A stretch of DNA of 64,000 nt from Enterobacteriaceae endosymbiont of Donacia fulgens. GTDB taxonomy: Bacteria; Pseudomonadota; Gammaproteobacteria; Enterobacterales; Enterobacteriaceae. Under the pieces are notes generated by a model. The model made no database searches and was not told the DNA's origin. It saw nothing but the letters and a program-made list of their open reading frames with translations. Shown one piece after another: positions 1-8,940 of the stretch (position 1 is the stretch's first letter; every line of letters starts with the position of its first letter). The position numbers and the translations under genes were made by a program. Location: the NCBI RefSeq assembly GCF_012567545.1, contig NZ_CP046182.1, forward strand, positions 250,324 through 314,323. Reading direction: 5' to 3'.

Positions 1-741
1 TAATCCATATAATTCTTTACTTTTATGAAAAATATTATTTTCTGAAGAATTTAAATATTTAGGATTAATATTGTGAAAAACTCTTCCACCAAATCCAACA
101 ATATAACCTTTTATATTTTTGATTGGAAATATGATTCTATTATAAAAAATATCATAAAAATTATTATTTCTAGTATTTATTCTTAAAATACCTAATTTTT
201 CATATAAAATTTTTATAATTTTTTTATTATTTAAAATTTTTTTTTGCCAATATAAAGGAGAAAATCCAATAGAAAAATATTTTATAATATATAAATTTAA
301 TCCTCTATTTAATAAATATTTATATGCTTCTTTACCTAATGGATTTAATAAAGAATTTTTATAAAAAATACTTAAATTAAAAATTAATTTATAATAAATT
401 TTATTTTTTTGAAACACTTTTTGTGAAAAATTAGATTTATTATTATAAATAATAGGAATATTAAATATATTTGCTATTGATTCTATACTTTCAAGAAAAG
501 ATAAATTGTCATATTTCATTACAAAATCAATAATATTACCATGCACACCACACCCAAAACAATGATATAATTGTTTTAAAGAATTAACTACAAAAGAAGG
601 ATTTTTTTCTAAATGAAAAGGACAAATCCCAAAAAAATTTTTTCCTTTTTTTTTTAATTTAATTTTATTTTTAATTAAAAATACAATATCAATTTGGTTT
701 AATAAATTATTAATAAAAATACGAGATATATATCTAGACAT
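1..741 (-). CDS. dnaG: DNA primase DnaG, N-terminal part (gene runs off the left edge)
   Basis: DnaG synthesises the RNA primers used for replication. The reading frame starts at an ATG at 741 and stays open for 247 codons to the edge of the window, so the 3' half is missing here. The N-terminal CHC2 zinc ribbon is intact: C40 and H43 in CPFH, then C61 and C64 in CFGCG, the same spacing as in E. coli. The motif EKNPSF follows the first pair, and the start of the catalytic core is recognisable (GFGGRVF near residue 225). It lies 47 bases downstream of rpsU on the same strand, as in the rpsU-dnaG-rpoD macromolecular synthesis operon of enterics. rpoD would be expected beyond the edge. Confidence 0.95.
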   Translation of the reverse strand, partial: MSRYISRIFINNLLNQIDIVFLIKNKIKLKKKGKNFFGICPFHLEKNPSFVVNSLKQLYHCFGCGVHGNIIDFVMKYDNLSFLESIESIANIFNIPIIYNNKSNFSQKVFQKNKIYYKLIFNLSIFYKNSLLNPLGKEAYKYLLNRGLNLYIIKYFSIGFSPLYWQKKILNNKKIIKILYEKLGILRINTRNNNFYDIFYNRIIFPIKNIKGYIVGFGGRVFHNINPKYLNSSENNIFHKSKELYGL

Positions 742-788
742 AAAAATAATTTTTCATAATTTATTATTTTGTATAAAAAATAATAATT

Positions 789-1004
789 CTAATATAAACG
801 TATTCTTTTAGCATTTTCTCTAGATATTTTTTTAGCATGTCTTTTAATTGCAGAAGCTTTAGCTCTTTTTCTTTCAGTTGTTGGTTTTTCATAGAATTCT
901 CTACGTCTTACTTCAGCTAAAATACCAGCTTTTTCACATGAACGTTTAAAACGTCTTAAAGCTAAATCAAATGGTTCATTATCACGTACTTTTATAATCG
1001 GCAT
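789..1004 (-). CDS. rpsU: 30S ribosomal protein S21
   Basis: S21 is a small basic protein of the 30S platform that helps pair the Shine-Dalgarno sequence. The 71-residue product has the same length as E. coli S21 and begins [13 protein letters not shown], with the basic [15 protein letters not shown] segment near the C-terminus. AGGT stands just before the ATG. It is the first gene of the macromolecular synthesis operon, with dnaG directly downstream. It is divergent from tsaD across 132 bases of nearly pure AT, as in E. coli, so both promoters should lie there. I could not pick out a convincing -35/-10 pair. Confidence 0.97.
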   Translation of the reverse strand: MPIIKVRDNEPFDLALRRFKRSCEKAGILAEVRRREFYEKPTTERKRAKASAIKRHAKKISRENAKRIRLY

Positions 1005-1136
1005 ATATAAATTACCTATTTTATATTTATTTTTTTATAATAATAAATTATTATAGTATATAATAAAAAATATATAAATAATTTTTTTATATTACTTAAA
1101 TTTAAAAATAATTAATTAATTAACAGAAGATTAAAT

Positions 1137-2153
1137 ATGATTGTAATGGGTATAGAAACCTCATGTGATGATACAGCAGTAGCAATTTATGATAAAAAAA
1201 TAGGAATATTATGTAATAATATTTACACGCAAAAAATTCATTCTAAATATGGAGGTGTTGTACCTGAATTAGCTGCAAGAAACCATTTAAAAAAAATTAT
1301 TCCTTTAATTAAAAAATCATTAATAAAAATAAAAAAAAAATTATATGATATTAATGCAATAGCTTATACTTCAGGACCGGGACAAATAAATTCTTTAATA
1401 ATAGGAGCAATTATTTCTCATACTTTAGCTTTTTCTTTAAATATCCCTGCTATCCCTGTAAATCATATGGAAGGACATCTATTTTCTATTATGTTACAAA
1501 AACAAAAACCAATTTTCCCTTTTATAGGGTTATTAATTTCTGGTGGACATACTCAATTAATTTATACATCTAAATTTAGAAAATATAAAATATTAGGAAC
1601 AAGTATAGATGATGCAGTAGGAGAAACTTTAGATAAAGTATCTAAATTATTAGGACTAGATTATCCTGGGGGTAAAAATTTATTCAAATTATCAAAATTT
1701 GGAACTCCAAAAAAATTTTTTTTTCCAAGACCCATGACTTTTAAAAAAAATAATTTAAATTTTAGTTTTTCTGGATTAAAAACTTTTGTAACAAATTTTA
1801 TAAAAAAACAAGATTTAAACAATTTTCAAATTAAAGCAGATATTGCTTCTTCATTAGAAGAAGCTGTTATAGAAACTCTTTATATTAAAAGCTTATGGGC
1901 TTTAAAAAAATATAATATTAATCAATTAGTAATAGCGGGGGGAGTTAGTTCGAATAAAAAATTAAGAAAATTTTTATATAAAAATTTAAAAAAAAATAAT
2001 ATTAAATTATTTTATAGTAATAAAAAATTATGTACTGATAATGCAGCCATGATTGCTTATATTGGGGCAAAAAATTTTTTTTTAAAAAAAAATAAATATG
2101 TACTAAACAATATTAGTATAAATTCTAAATTATCTTTAGAAGATAGAATTTGA
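1137..2153 (+). CDS. tsaD: tRNA N6-threonylcarbamoyladenosine (t6A37) synthase subunit TsaD
   Basis: TsaD transfers the threonylcarbamoyl group from the TsaC product to A37 of ANN-decoding tRNAs. The protein has 338 residues, against 337 in E. coli. The N-terminal ASKHA-fold segment GIETSCDDT, the metal-binding HMEGH motif (about residues 109-113), the SGGHTQL loop and the C-terminal DNAAMIAY segment are all present. The ATG chosen gives the usual MxVxGIETSCD start. tsaC is also in this window (11446-12006), while tsaB and tsaE are not seen. In E. coli plsY and folB separate tsaD from uppP; both are missing here, leaving 72 bases. Confidence 0.97.
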   Translation: MIVMGIETSCDDTAVAIYDKKIGILCNNIYTQKIHSKYGGVVPELAARNHLKKIIPLIKKSLIKIKKKLYDINAIAYTSGPGQINSLIIGAIISHTLAFSLNIPAIPVNHMEGHLFSIMLQKQKPIFPFIGLLISGGHTQLIYTSKFRKYKILGTSIDDAVGETLDKVSKLLGLDYPGGKNLFKLSKFGTPKKFFFPRPMTFKKNNLNFSFSGLKTFVTNFIKKQDLNNFQIKADIASSLEEAVIETLYIKSLWALKKYNINQLVIAGGVSSNKKLRKFLYKNLKKNNIKLFYSNKKLCTDNAAMIAYIGAKNFFLKKNKYVLNNISINSKLSLEDRI

Positions 2154-2225
2154 ATTCTATAAAAAAGTTTTTACAAAAAATATTTTAATTAAAATATTTT
2201 TTATTAATTTAATTGAGAACATATA

Positions 2226-3029
2226 ATGTTATTAAATTATTTTTCTTGTATAATATTAAGTATTATACAAGGACTAACAGAATTTTTACCTATATCTTCA
2301 AGTGCTCATATTATTATTTTTTCTAAAATATTAAATATTATAGAAAATAATAATTTTAAATTTTTTAAAATTATTATTCAATTAGGACCTTCATTAGCAA
2401 TATTAATACTTTTTTGGAATGAAATGATAAAAATTATATTTAATACAATTAAATATAATTTTTTTTCTCAAAAAAAAATAAATATTTTTCATATCTTTAT
2501 ATCTATTTTACCAATAATATTTGTTGGATTAATTTTTTATAAAAATATTAAAACAATAAATAATATTAATTATATTATTTATGGATTACTTATTGGCGGA
2601 ATATTATTATATATTTCTGAAGAATTTAAACCTAATAAATATAAAATTAATAATATGAATTATTTATCATATAAAAATATTTTTTTTATTGGATGTTTTC
2701 AATGTTTAGCTTTATTACCAGGGATTTCAAGATTAGGTGCAACATTATCAATTAGTTTATTACTTGGGATAAAACGTACTGTTGCAACTAAATTTTGTTT
2801 TATTATATCAATACCTATTATTTTTGGTGTTAATTTATTAGAATTATATAATAATTATACAATAATAGACTTTCTTAATATAAAAGTATTTTTTATAGGT
2901 TTTTTTATTTCATTTTTTATTAGTTTAATTATCATTAAAAAATTTATTTATGTTATAAATAACATTTCTTTGAAATGGTTTATTTTATATCGTTTATTTT
3001 TAATAATATTACTATTTTTTTTAAACTAA
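2226..3029 (+). CDS. uppP: Undecaprenyl-diphosphate phosphatase (BacA/UppP)
   Basis: UppP is an inner-membrane phosphatase that recycles undecaprenyl pyrophosphate to the lipid carrier used for peptidoglycan and other envelope polymers. The 267-residue protein is highly hydrophobic, with about eight membrane segments. It carries both family motifs: Q15-E19 in QGLTEFLPISSSAH and PGISR at 164-168. E. coli has 273 residues. The second Ser of the usual PGxSRSG motif is Leu here (SRLG). It is convergent with cca, 21 bases apart. Together with mrdA and mrdB later in the window it implies that the cell still makes a murein wall. Confidence 0.93.
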   Translation: MLLNYFSCIILSIIQGLTEFLPISSSAHIIIFSKILNIIENNNFKFFKIIIQLGPSLAILILFWNEMIKIIFNTIKYNFFSQKKINIFHIFISILPIIFVGLIFYKNIKTINNINYIIYGLLIGGILLYISEEFKPNKYKINNMNYLSYKNIFFIGCFQCLALLPGISRLGATLSISLLLGIKRTVATKFCFIISIPIIFGVNLLELYNNYTIIDFLNIKVFFIGFFISFFISLIIIKKFIYVINNISLKWFILYRLFLIILLFFLN

Positions 3030-3050
3030 TTATTTTTTACAAAAATATTT

Positions 3051-4280
3051 TTAATTTTTCATTTTTAGAAAATGTTTTATTAATTTTAATCTTTCATCTT
3101 GAATTTTTTTATTTATATTATATCCTTTTAAATTATTATTATTAATTATGTTTTTTATATTTAATTTAGAAATATATTTATACATACTAATAAAATATTT
3201 TCCTTGTTTATATTCAAGAGATTCTAATGTTAATCTACCTCTTGCATCAGCTTCACTAATTAAAGCTATTTGTTTTACTCTTTCAGGTTTTCTCCAAGCA
3301 TCAATTATATTATATATATTTAATATATTTTCCGGAGTTTGATTATATATATCGTGAATAATATCATGTATTTTAGCGGTTAATATAGATAATTTTTTAA
3401 AATTACTAGGAATTTTTAATCTATCACATAACTTCTTGATTAAAGGTATTCCAGCTTCTCCATGTCCAGGATGTCTTGGCCATAATCTTTTTGGAGTTAA
3501 TCCTTTACCTATATCATGACATAATGTTGCAAATCTTGTAGATATATTTTTTGTAAGTTTAGATATCATTTTTAATGATAGCATAGTATGTATTCCTGTA
3601 TCTTTTTCTGGATGCCATTTTAATGGAGCTGGGATACCATATAATGAATTTATTTCTGGGAAAATAATAGATAAAGCATTACATTTTTTTAAAATTTGAA
3701 AAAAAACTTGAGGATGTGTTGATTGTAAAGCATTATATGTTTCTTTCCAAATTCTTTCTGGTTTTAAATATGCTAATTCTCCTGAATTACTCATAATTTT
3801 CATTAATTTTAATGTATTATCATGAATACGAAAATTTAAATATTTTAATTTTGCAGCAAATCTAGCTACACGTAAAACTCTCAATGGATCATCCTGAAAA
3901 GATGAGGAAACATGTTTTAATAAACGATTTTTAATATCTTTTAATCCATTATATGGATCATAAAAATTTCCTGATTCATCTTTTGCAATAGCATTGATAG
4001 TAAGATCTCTACGTAATAAATCTTCTTTAAGAGTAATTTTAGAGGATGCACAATATTTAAATCCTTTATATCCATGTCCAAATTTATATTCTGTTCTTGC
4101 TAATGCATATTCTTCATGAGTTTTTGGATGTAAAAAAACAGGAAAATCTTTACCAACTAATTTAAAACCTAATTTTAACATTAAATCAATACTTGATTCT
4201 ACAACAACCCAATCTTTATCGGTTACTTTAATATTTAAAAGATCATCACGTATAGCTCCACCTACTAAATAAATTTTCAA
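3051..4280 (-). CDS. cca: CCA-adding tRNA nucleotidyltransferase
   Basis: Cca adds or repairs the 3' CCA of tRNAs. The 409-residue product (E. coli 412) has the nucleotidyltransferase GGAIRD motif at residues 7-12, the catalytic acidic pair in the VTDKDWVV segment, the RRDLTINAIA motif, and the C-terminal HD phosphohydrolase domain (HTMLSL, then CHDIGKG). The start codon is TTG. It is supported by a strong AAGGAG seven bases upstream and by the N-terminus MKIYLVGG, which matches the family exactly. The gene is probably essential here, because none of the eight tRNA genes in the window encodes CCA. Confidence 0.96.
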   Translation of the reverse strand: MKIYLVGGAIRDDLLNIKVTDKDWVVVESSIDLMLKLGFKLVGKDFPVFLHPKTHEEYALARTEYKFGHGYKGFKYCASSKITLKEDLLRRDLTINAIAKDESGNFYDPYNGLKDIKNRLLKHVSSSFQDDPLRVLRVARFAAKLKYLNFRIHDNTLKLMKIMSNSGELAYLKPERIWKETYNALQSTHPQVFFQILKKCNALSIIFPEINSLYGIPAPLKWHPEKDTGIHTMLSLKMISKLTKNISTRFATLCHDIGKGLTPKRLWPRHPGHGEAGIPLIKKLCDRLKIPSNFKKLSILTAKIHDIIHDIYNQTPENILNIYNIIDAWRKPERVKQIALISEADARGRLTLESLEYKQGKYFISMYKYISKLNIKNIINNNNLKGYNINKKIQDERLKLIKHFLKMKN

Positions 4281-4433
4281 TTTATTACTCCTTAAAATAA
4301 TATTTTAATTTATAATTAATATAATAAATTATCGTACTACTATTATTATAGTATTTGTATTTTTTTTAAAGAAAATTTATTTAATAAAATTAATATATAA
4401 TACTATTAAACTATAAAAAAAAATATTATATAT

Positions 4434-5081
4434 ATGAATATACTTAATAAAGAGTTTGGTAATTATAAAGTACGCATTAAAAATGCTATTAATTCTTTAA
4501 AAAAAGGATATGGTATCTTAATTTTAGATAATGAAAAAAGAGAAAATGAAAGTGATATAGTGTTTGCAGCAGAAAATATTTCTGTATCAGATATAGCTTT
4601 TTCTATTAGATATGGTAGTGGTATTATTTGTTTATGTATTACCGAATATTTACGTAAAAAATTAAAATTACCTATGATGGTAAAAAAAAATACCAGTATT
4701 TATAAAACAGGATTTACAGTTACTATTGAAGCAGCAAAAGGTATTTCTACTGGAGTATCTGCAAAAGATAGATTTACAACTATTAAAACAGCTATTTCAA
4801 ATAATGTTGTTCCTGAAGATCTAAATAAACCTGGACATGTATTTCCATTAAGAGCAGTTAGTGGAGGATTATCAAAGAGAGAAGGACATACTGAAGCAAC
4901 AATAGATTTATTAAAAATTGCTAAAATGAAACCTACTGGAGTATTATGTGAATTAACAAATAAAGACGGATCTATGGCGAAAATATTTGATACTATATCT
5001 TTTGCGAAAAAAAATAAAATGATATTAATTACTATTAATGATATTAAAAAATATATTATTAAAAATAATATTATAATATAA
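4434..5081 (+). CDS. ribB: 3,4-dihydroxy-2-butanone-4-phosphate synthase (riboflavin synthesis)
   Basis: RibB converts ribulose 5-phosphate to 3,4-dihydroxy-2-butanone 4-phosphate and formate, one of the two precursors of riboflavin. The 215-residue protein (E. coli 217) shows the acidic DNEKRENESD loop, the GSGIICLCIT strand, GFTVTIEA, the PGHVFPLRA segment and HTEATIDL, all expected active-site elements. It is the single-domain form, without the RibA part. The 153 bases upstream are AT-only and carry none of the conserved FMN riboswitch blocks that precede ribB in free-living enterics, so FMN feedback seems to be lost. Riboflavin supply to an insect host is a plausible role, but that is inference. 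Confidence 0.96.
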   Translation: MNILNKEFGNYKVRIKNAINSLKKGYGILILDNEKRENESDIVFAAENISVSDIAFSIRYGSGIICLCITEYLRKKLKLPMMVKKNTSIYKTGFTVTIEAAKGISTGVSAKDRFTTIKTAISNNVVPEDLNKPGHVFPLRAVSGGLSKREGHTEATIDLLKIAKMKPTGVLCELTNKDGSMAKIFDTISFAKKNKMILITINDIKKYIIKNNIII

Positions 5082-5102
5082 TTTATAAATTATGAAAAAA
5101 TA

Positions 5103-5176
5103 TCGGCGAGAGAGGATTTGAACCTCCGACCCACTGGTCCCAAACCAGTTGCGCTACCAAGCTGCGCTACTCGCCG
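5103..5176 (-). tRNA. proM: tRNA-Pro, anticodon TGG
   Basis: The complement folds as a complete cloverleaf almost identical to E. coli proM. The anticodon loop TTTGGGA gives TGG, read as Pro CCN, and the T-loop is TTCAAAT. The discriminator A is at 5103, and the next bases on the tRNA strand are T and A, so no CCA is encoded. It is the last tRNA of a three-gene cluster that matches E. coli argX-hisR-leuT-proM without leuT. It ends 21 bases from the convergent ribB stop codon. Confidence 0.97.
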
Positions 5177-5199
5177 CGCTATATTTAATGTTTATTTTG

Positions 5200-5273
5200 G
5201 GTGGTTAATGGGAATCGAACCCATGACAACCGGAACCACAATCCAGTGCTCTACCAACTGAGCTATAACCACC
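5200..5273 (-). tRNA. hisR: tRNA-His, anticodon GTG
   Basis: The cloverleaf matches E. coli hisR. The anticodon loop TTGTGGT gives GTG. The extra 5' G (G-1) that identifies tRNA-His is present at 5273, opposite discriminator C at 5200. Position 37 is G where E. coli has A, and the anticodon stem contains a T-G pair. No CCA is encoded (the strand continues C-A-A). It is the middle gene of the Arg-His-Pro cluster; leuT, which follows hisR in E. coli, is gone and only 23 bases separate it from proM. Confidence 0.97.
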
Positions 5274-5315
5274 ATTAAAATTAATTTAAAATTACAATAA
5301 AAAATCTTATAATTT

Positions 5316-5389
5316 TGCACCCGACAGGAATTGAACCTGAGACCTCTGTTTTCGGAAAACAGTACTCTATCCTACTGAGCTACGGGTGC
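5316..5389 (-). tRNA. argX: tRNA-Arg, anticodon CCG
   Basis: The complement gives a full cloverleaf with acceptor GCACCCG/CGGGTGC, anticodon loop TTCCGAA (CCG, reading CGG) and discriminator A. It corresponds to E. coli argX, the promoter-proximal gene of the argX-hisR-leuT-proM operon, and keeps that position here. No CCA is encoded. A good sigma-70 promoter lies just upstream. Confidence 0.96.
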
Positions 5390-5406
5390 AACATATTATC
5401 TTATCA

Positions 5407-5436
5407 ATAATAACAAATTAATTTCTTTAATGTCTA
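5407..5436 (-). promoter_or_regulatory. Sigma-70 promoter of the tRNA-Arg/His/Pro operon
   Basis: On the minus strand TAGACA (-35, five of six consensus bases, at 5431-5436) is followed after 18 bases by TATTAT (-10, five of six, at 5407-5412). The predicted start falls about 10 bases before the tRNA-Arg 5' end. The C- and G-containing hexamer stands out in DNA that is otherwise nearly all A and T. Confidence 0.6.
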
Positions 5437-5544
5437 GTTTTTTTTATAAAAAATTTTTAATAATTTTTATATTTATAAATAATAACATAAATTAAATAAT
5501 TTAATTTAATATAATTTTTGATAAAAAATATAAATATAATAATA

Positions 5545-6804
5545 TTAAGATCTTTTCATCATATCAAAAAAATCATTATTAGTTTTTGTCATTGATAGTT
5601 TATTTATTAAAAATTCCATTGCATCTATTTCATTCATAGGATGAATTATTTTTCTTAAAATCCACATTCTTTGTAATTCTTCTTGTGAACTTAATAATTC
5701 TTCTTTTCTAGTTCCAGATCTATTATAATCTATAGCAGGGAAAACTCTTTTTTCTGCAATTTTACGTGATAAATGTAATTCCATATTACCAGTTCCTTTA
5801 AATTCTTCATAAATAACATCATCCATTTTTGATCCTGTATCAATTAATGCTGTTGCTATAATTGTTAAACTTCCTCCTTCTTCTACATTCCTTGCTGCTC
5901 CAAAAAAACGTTTAGGACGATGTAATGCATTTGCATCAACACCACCAGTTAAAACTTTTCCAGATGCAGGAGCAACAGTATTATATGCTCTAGCTAATCT
6001 TGTCATAGAATCTAATAAAATAATAACATCTTTTTTATGTTCTACTAACCTTTTAGCTTTTTCAATAACCATTTCTGATACTTGAACATGTCTAGATGGA
6101 GGTTCATCAAAAGTTGATGCTATTACTTCTCCTTTAACTAATCTTTGCATTTCAGTAACTTCTTCAGGTCGTTCATCAATAAGTAAAACTATTAATACAC
6201 AATCAGGATGATTATATGCTATACTTTGTGCTATATTTTGTAATAACATAGTTTTTCCTGCCTTAGGAGGAGCTACTATTAAGCCTCGTTGTCCTCGACC
6301 TATTGGTGAAGCTAAATCTAAAACACGTGCTGTTAAATCTTCTGTAGAACCATTACCTCTTTCCATACTTAATCTAGAATTTGCATGTAATGGTGTTAAA
6401 TTTTCAAAAAGAATTTTACTTCTAGCATTTTCTGGTTTATCAAAATTTACTTGATTTACTTTTAGTAATGCAAAATATCTTTCTCCTTCTTTAGGAGGCC
6501 GTATTTTACCAGAAATCGTATCTCCTGTACGTAAATTAAAACGTCTAATTTGACTTGGAGATACATAAATATCATCAGGTCCTGCTAAATAAGAACTATC
6601 AGAAGAACGTAAAAATCCAAATCCATCTTGTAATATTTCTAATACTCCATCACCAAAAATATCTTCTCCACTTTTGGAATGTTGTTTTAATATAGTAAAA
6701 ATAATATCTTGTTTCCGCATTCTAGCTAAATTTTCTAGATAAATATTTTCACCTAAATCTATTAATTCAGATATTGGTTTATTTTTTAATTCGGTAAGAT
6801 TCAT
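5545..6804 (-). CDS. rho: Transcription termination factor Rho
   Basis: Rho is the hexameric RNA-dependent ATPase that ends transcription at Rho-dependent sites. The product has exactly the E. coli length of 419 residues. Visible are the N-terminal cold-shock RNA-binding fold ([23 protein letters not shown]), the P-loop APPKAGKT near 178-185, the [12 protein letters not shown] motor segment with Walker B, and the [22 protein letters not shown]-loop region. Its composition is far less drifted than its neighbours, showing strong constraint. The order trxA, rho, tRNA cluster is as in E. coli, with the enterobacterial common antigen genes between rho and argX removed. No clear Shine-Dalgarno precedes the ATG, and I see no rho leader peptide in the 165 bases upstream. 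Confidence 0.98.
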   Translation of the reverse strand: MNLTELKNKPISELIDLGENIYLENLARMRKQDIIFTILKQHSKSGEDIFGDGVLEILQDGFGFLRSSDSSYLAGPDDIYVSPSQIRRFNLRTGDTISGKIRPPKEGERYFALLKVNQVNFDKPENARSKILFENLTPLHANSRLSMERGNGSTEDLTARVLDLASPIGRGQRGLIVAPPKAGKTMLLQNIAQSIAYNHPDCVLIVLLIDERPEEVTEMQRLVKGEVIASTFDEPPSRHVQVSEMVIEKAKRLVEHKKDVIILLDSMTRLARAYNTVAPASGKVLTGGVDANALHRPKRFFGAARNVEEGGSLTIIATALIDTGSKMDDVIYEEFKGTGNMELHLSRKIAEKRVFPAIDYNRSGTRKEELLSSQEELQRMWILRKIIHPMNEIDAMEFLINKLSMTKTNNDFFDMMKRS

Positions 6805-6969
6805 AATGGTGAGGTCTTAAACTTTGAATAATTCTTAAATATTTATATAAAATTTAAAAAATATAATAACATCTCTATTTAAAACAATAAAATAACTAAA
6901 ATATTTTATTATTTATTAAGAAAAAATTAATTATCATATCTTTCCCTCTTTTTAAAAAGTATAAATACA

Positions 6970-7302
6970 TTATTTTAAATTTTTATCTAAAAAATTTTCT
7001 AATTGTGTTTGATTTATGGAACCAATCATTTTATCAATAATTTCTCCATTTTTAAATAATAAAATTGTTGGGATACTACGAATATTATATTTTTCTGCAA
7101 TATTTTTATATTTTTCAATATTTAATTTAGTAAAAACTATATTTTTATATTTATAACATACTTTTTCTAAAACTTCAGAAAATATTTTACATGGATTACA
7201 CCATTCTGCCCAAAAATCAACCAAAACTAATTTTTTTTTTTTTATTTCAGATTGAAAACTTTTATCATTTAAATGTATTAAAACATTAGTCTTATATTGC
7301 AT
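6970..7302 (-). CDS. trxA: Thioredoxin with altered active site (WCNPC)
   Basis: Thioredoxin is the cytoplasmic dithiol donor for ribonucleotide reductase and other reductases. The 110-residue protein (E. coli 109) has the thioredoxin fold with W34-C35-N36-P37-C38, the preceding VLVDFWAEW strand, the cis-proline loop IRSIPTILLF and the C-terminal amphipathic helix. The usual active site is WCGPC; the Gly is Asn here, a change expected to alter redox potential or partner choice. Position next to rho supports the trxA assignment over another thioredoxin-like protein. Whether a thioredoxin reductase exists cannot be seen in this window. Confidence 0.93.
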   Translation of the reverse strand: MQYKTNVLIHLNDKSFQSEIKKKKLVLVDFWAEWCNPCKIFSEVLEKVCYKYKNIVFTKLNIEKYKNIAEKYNIRSIPTILLFKNGEIIDKMIGSINQTQLENFLDKNLK

Positions 7303-7635
7303 GAATTTAATATTCCTGTATGGATATTATATTTAATAATTTTTTTTATAAAAAAAAATTATAAATATTTTGATATTATAGTAGATTACTTTAATTAAAG
7401 TTAACTAAAATTTTATCTTTATTATATATTAATAATAATAATATTACAAGATAATAAATAGTATTTTAAAAATATAAAAAATTGGTATAAATATATATAA
7501 TATTATTATAAAATACTATTATTTATTTATAATAAATAAGTTTTAAAATATTCTTATATTTTTTTTAATAATTAAATTTAAATTTTTTATAATTTAAAAA
7601 ACATTTTTTTATTTAATAACTAATTTGGAGACTAT
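7303..7635 (+). other. 333-base divergent intergenic region between trxA and dksA
   Basis: No open frame or RNA gene is recognisable. The stretch is nearly pure A and T, and contains a perfect 12-bp inverted repeat with 40 bases between the arms (7457-7468 and 7509-7520). It must hold the promoters of both trxA and dksA. A GGAG Shine-Dalgarno for dksA is at 7627-7630. In E. coli trxA and dksA are far apart, so this is a junction between two rearranged blocks and may contain eroded genes. Confidence 0.5.
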
Positions 7636-8088
7636 ATGAAAAAAAATAATAATTTTTTATCATCTTTAAATATTTTATCTCTTGCAGGAGTATCGCCATA
7701 TAAATTAAAACCTAACGAAAAATACATGAATAAAAAACAATTATCACATTTTAAAAAAATTTTAGAATCATGGAAAAATAAAATAAATAATAAATTTAAT
7801 AATACAATATCTTATATAAAAGATGAAACATCTAATTTTCCAGATCCTATAGATAGAGCTTCACAAGAAGAAGAATTTAGTTTAGAACTAAGAAATAGAG
7901 ATAGAGAAAGAAAATTAATAAAAAAAATAGAAATAACATTAAAAAAATTTGATACTAAAAATTTTGGTTATTGTGATTGTTGTGACATTGAAATTGGAAT
8001 AAAAAGATTAGAAGCACATCCTACTGCAAATTTATGTATCGATTGTAAAACATTAGCAGAAATACGTGCTAGGCAAATAGCTGAATAA
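7636..8088 (+). CDS. dksA: RNA polymerase-binding transcription factor DksA
   Basis: DksA inserts a coiled coil into the RNA polymerase secondary channel and works with ppGpp on rRNA and amino-acid promoters. The protein has 150 residues (E. coli 151). The coiled-coil tip aspartates are present (D70 and D73 in [14 protein letters not shown]), and so is the four-cysteine zinc site (C113, C116, C134, C137). The C-terminal [14 protein letters not shown] helix is typical. GGAG five bases before the ATG fixes the start. It is convergent with yadH, the same relative orientation as in E. coli, where pan genes and others lie between them. Confidence 0.96.
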   Translation: MKKNNNFLSSLNILSLAGVSPYKLKPNEKYMNKKQLSHFKKILESWKNKINNKFNNTISYIKDETSNFPDPIDRASQEEEFSLELRNRDRERKLIKKIEITLKKFDTKNFGYCDCCDIEIGIKRLEAHPTANLCIDCKTLAEIRARQIAE

Positions 8089-8156
8089 AATATTTATATA
8101 AAAATACTTAACTATAAATGTTTTAAATATAAGATATTTTTATAAATTTTATTTTT

Positions 8157-8930
8157 TTAATTTCTTAATCCTACACCTTTTTTAATTAAAATAAAAGTAA
8201 ATAAATATAAAATAATAATAAAAAAAAGTAAAATATTTATGGTTAAAAATAATGATACTGTTTTTATTCCTAAAAAACTATAACGAAATCCTGAAATAAT
8301 ATAATATATTGGATTTATTTTTAATATTTTTTGCCAAAATATAGGTAAAATTGAAGGTGAATAAAATATTCCTCCTAAATATGTTAAAGGAGTTAATATA
8401 AATGTAGGAATAAAATTAATATCATCAAAATTTTTAGCAAAAATAGCATTTAATAAACCAGCTAAAGAAAATAAAGTAGATGTTAAAATAACAATAATTA
8501 TAAAAAATATATATGAATATATATTTAAAGAAATAAAAAATATAGAGATAAAAGTTAAAATTATGCCAATAATAATACTTCGTATTATACCTCCACTAAT
8601 ATATCCTAATATAATAATATGAATTGGTATAGGAGCTATTAATAATTCTTCTATATAATGTTGAAATTTAGCTCCAAAAAAAGATGATGCTACATTAGAG
8701 TATGAATTATTGATAATACTCATTATAATTAATCCAGGTATAATGAATTGTATATAATTAAATCCTGATATTTTATCAATATGTAAATTAATTAAATTAC
8801 CAAATATTATAAAATATAATATTACATTCATAATAGGGGGGAATATAGTTTGTATCCAAATACGCATAAAACGATTAATTTCTTTTCGTAAAATAGTAAA
8901 TAATATAATTAAATATGAATTAAATATCAT
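8157..8930 (-). CDS. yadH: ABC transporter permease YadH
   Basis: YadH is the ABC-2 type integral membrane partner of the ATPase YadG; the transported substrate is not established. The 257-residue protein (E. coli 256) has about six hydrophobic segments. It has the ABC-2 features of a FGNLI loop after the first helix, a QFIIPGLIIMSI segment, an IEELLIAPIP amphipathic stretch and a TPLTYLGGIFYS motif. It begins 10 bases after the yadG stop codon, so the two genes form an operon. Keeping an exporter in so small a gene set suggests an envelope or detoxification role that still matters; this is inference. Confidence 0.88.
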   Translation of the reverse strand: MIFNSYLIILFTILRKEINRFMRIWIQTIFPPIMNVILYFIIFGNLINLHIDKISGFNYIQFIIPGLIIMSIINNSYSNVASSFFGAKFQHYIEELLIAPIPIHIIILGYISGGIIRSIIIGIILTFISIFFISLNIYSYIFFIIIVILTSTLFSLAGLLNAIFAKNFDDINFIPTFILTPLTYLGGIFYSPSILPIFWQKILKINPIYYIISGFRYSFLGIKTVSLFLTINILLFFIIILYLFTFILIKKGVGLRN

Positions 8931-8940
8931 TTTAATAATC

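Noticed and set aside
4281-4433. Possible FMN riboswitch upstream of ribB
   Set aside because: Expected from enterics, but the 153 bases are AT-only, too short and lack the conserved G/C-rich riboswitch blocks.
8089-8156. Terminator hairpin between convergent dksA and yadH
   Set aside because: A 10-bp AT-only complementarity (TATAAAAATA/TATTTTTATA) exists, but with a long AT loop and only A/T pairs; too likely by chance at this composition.
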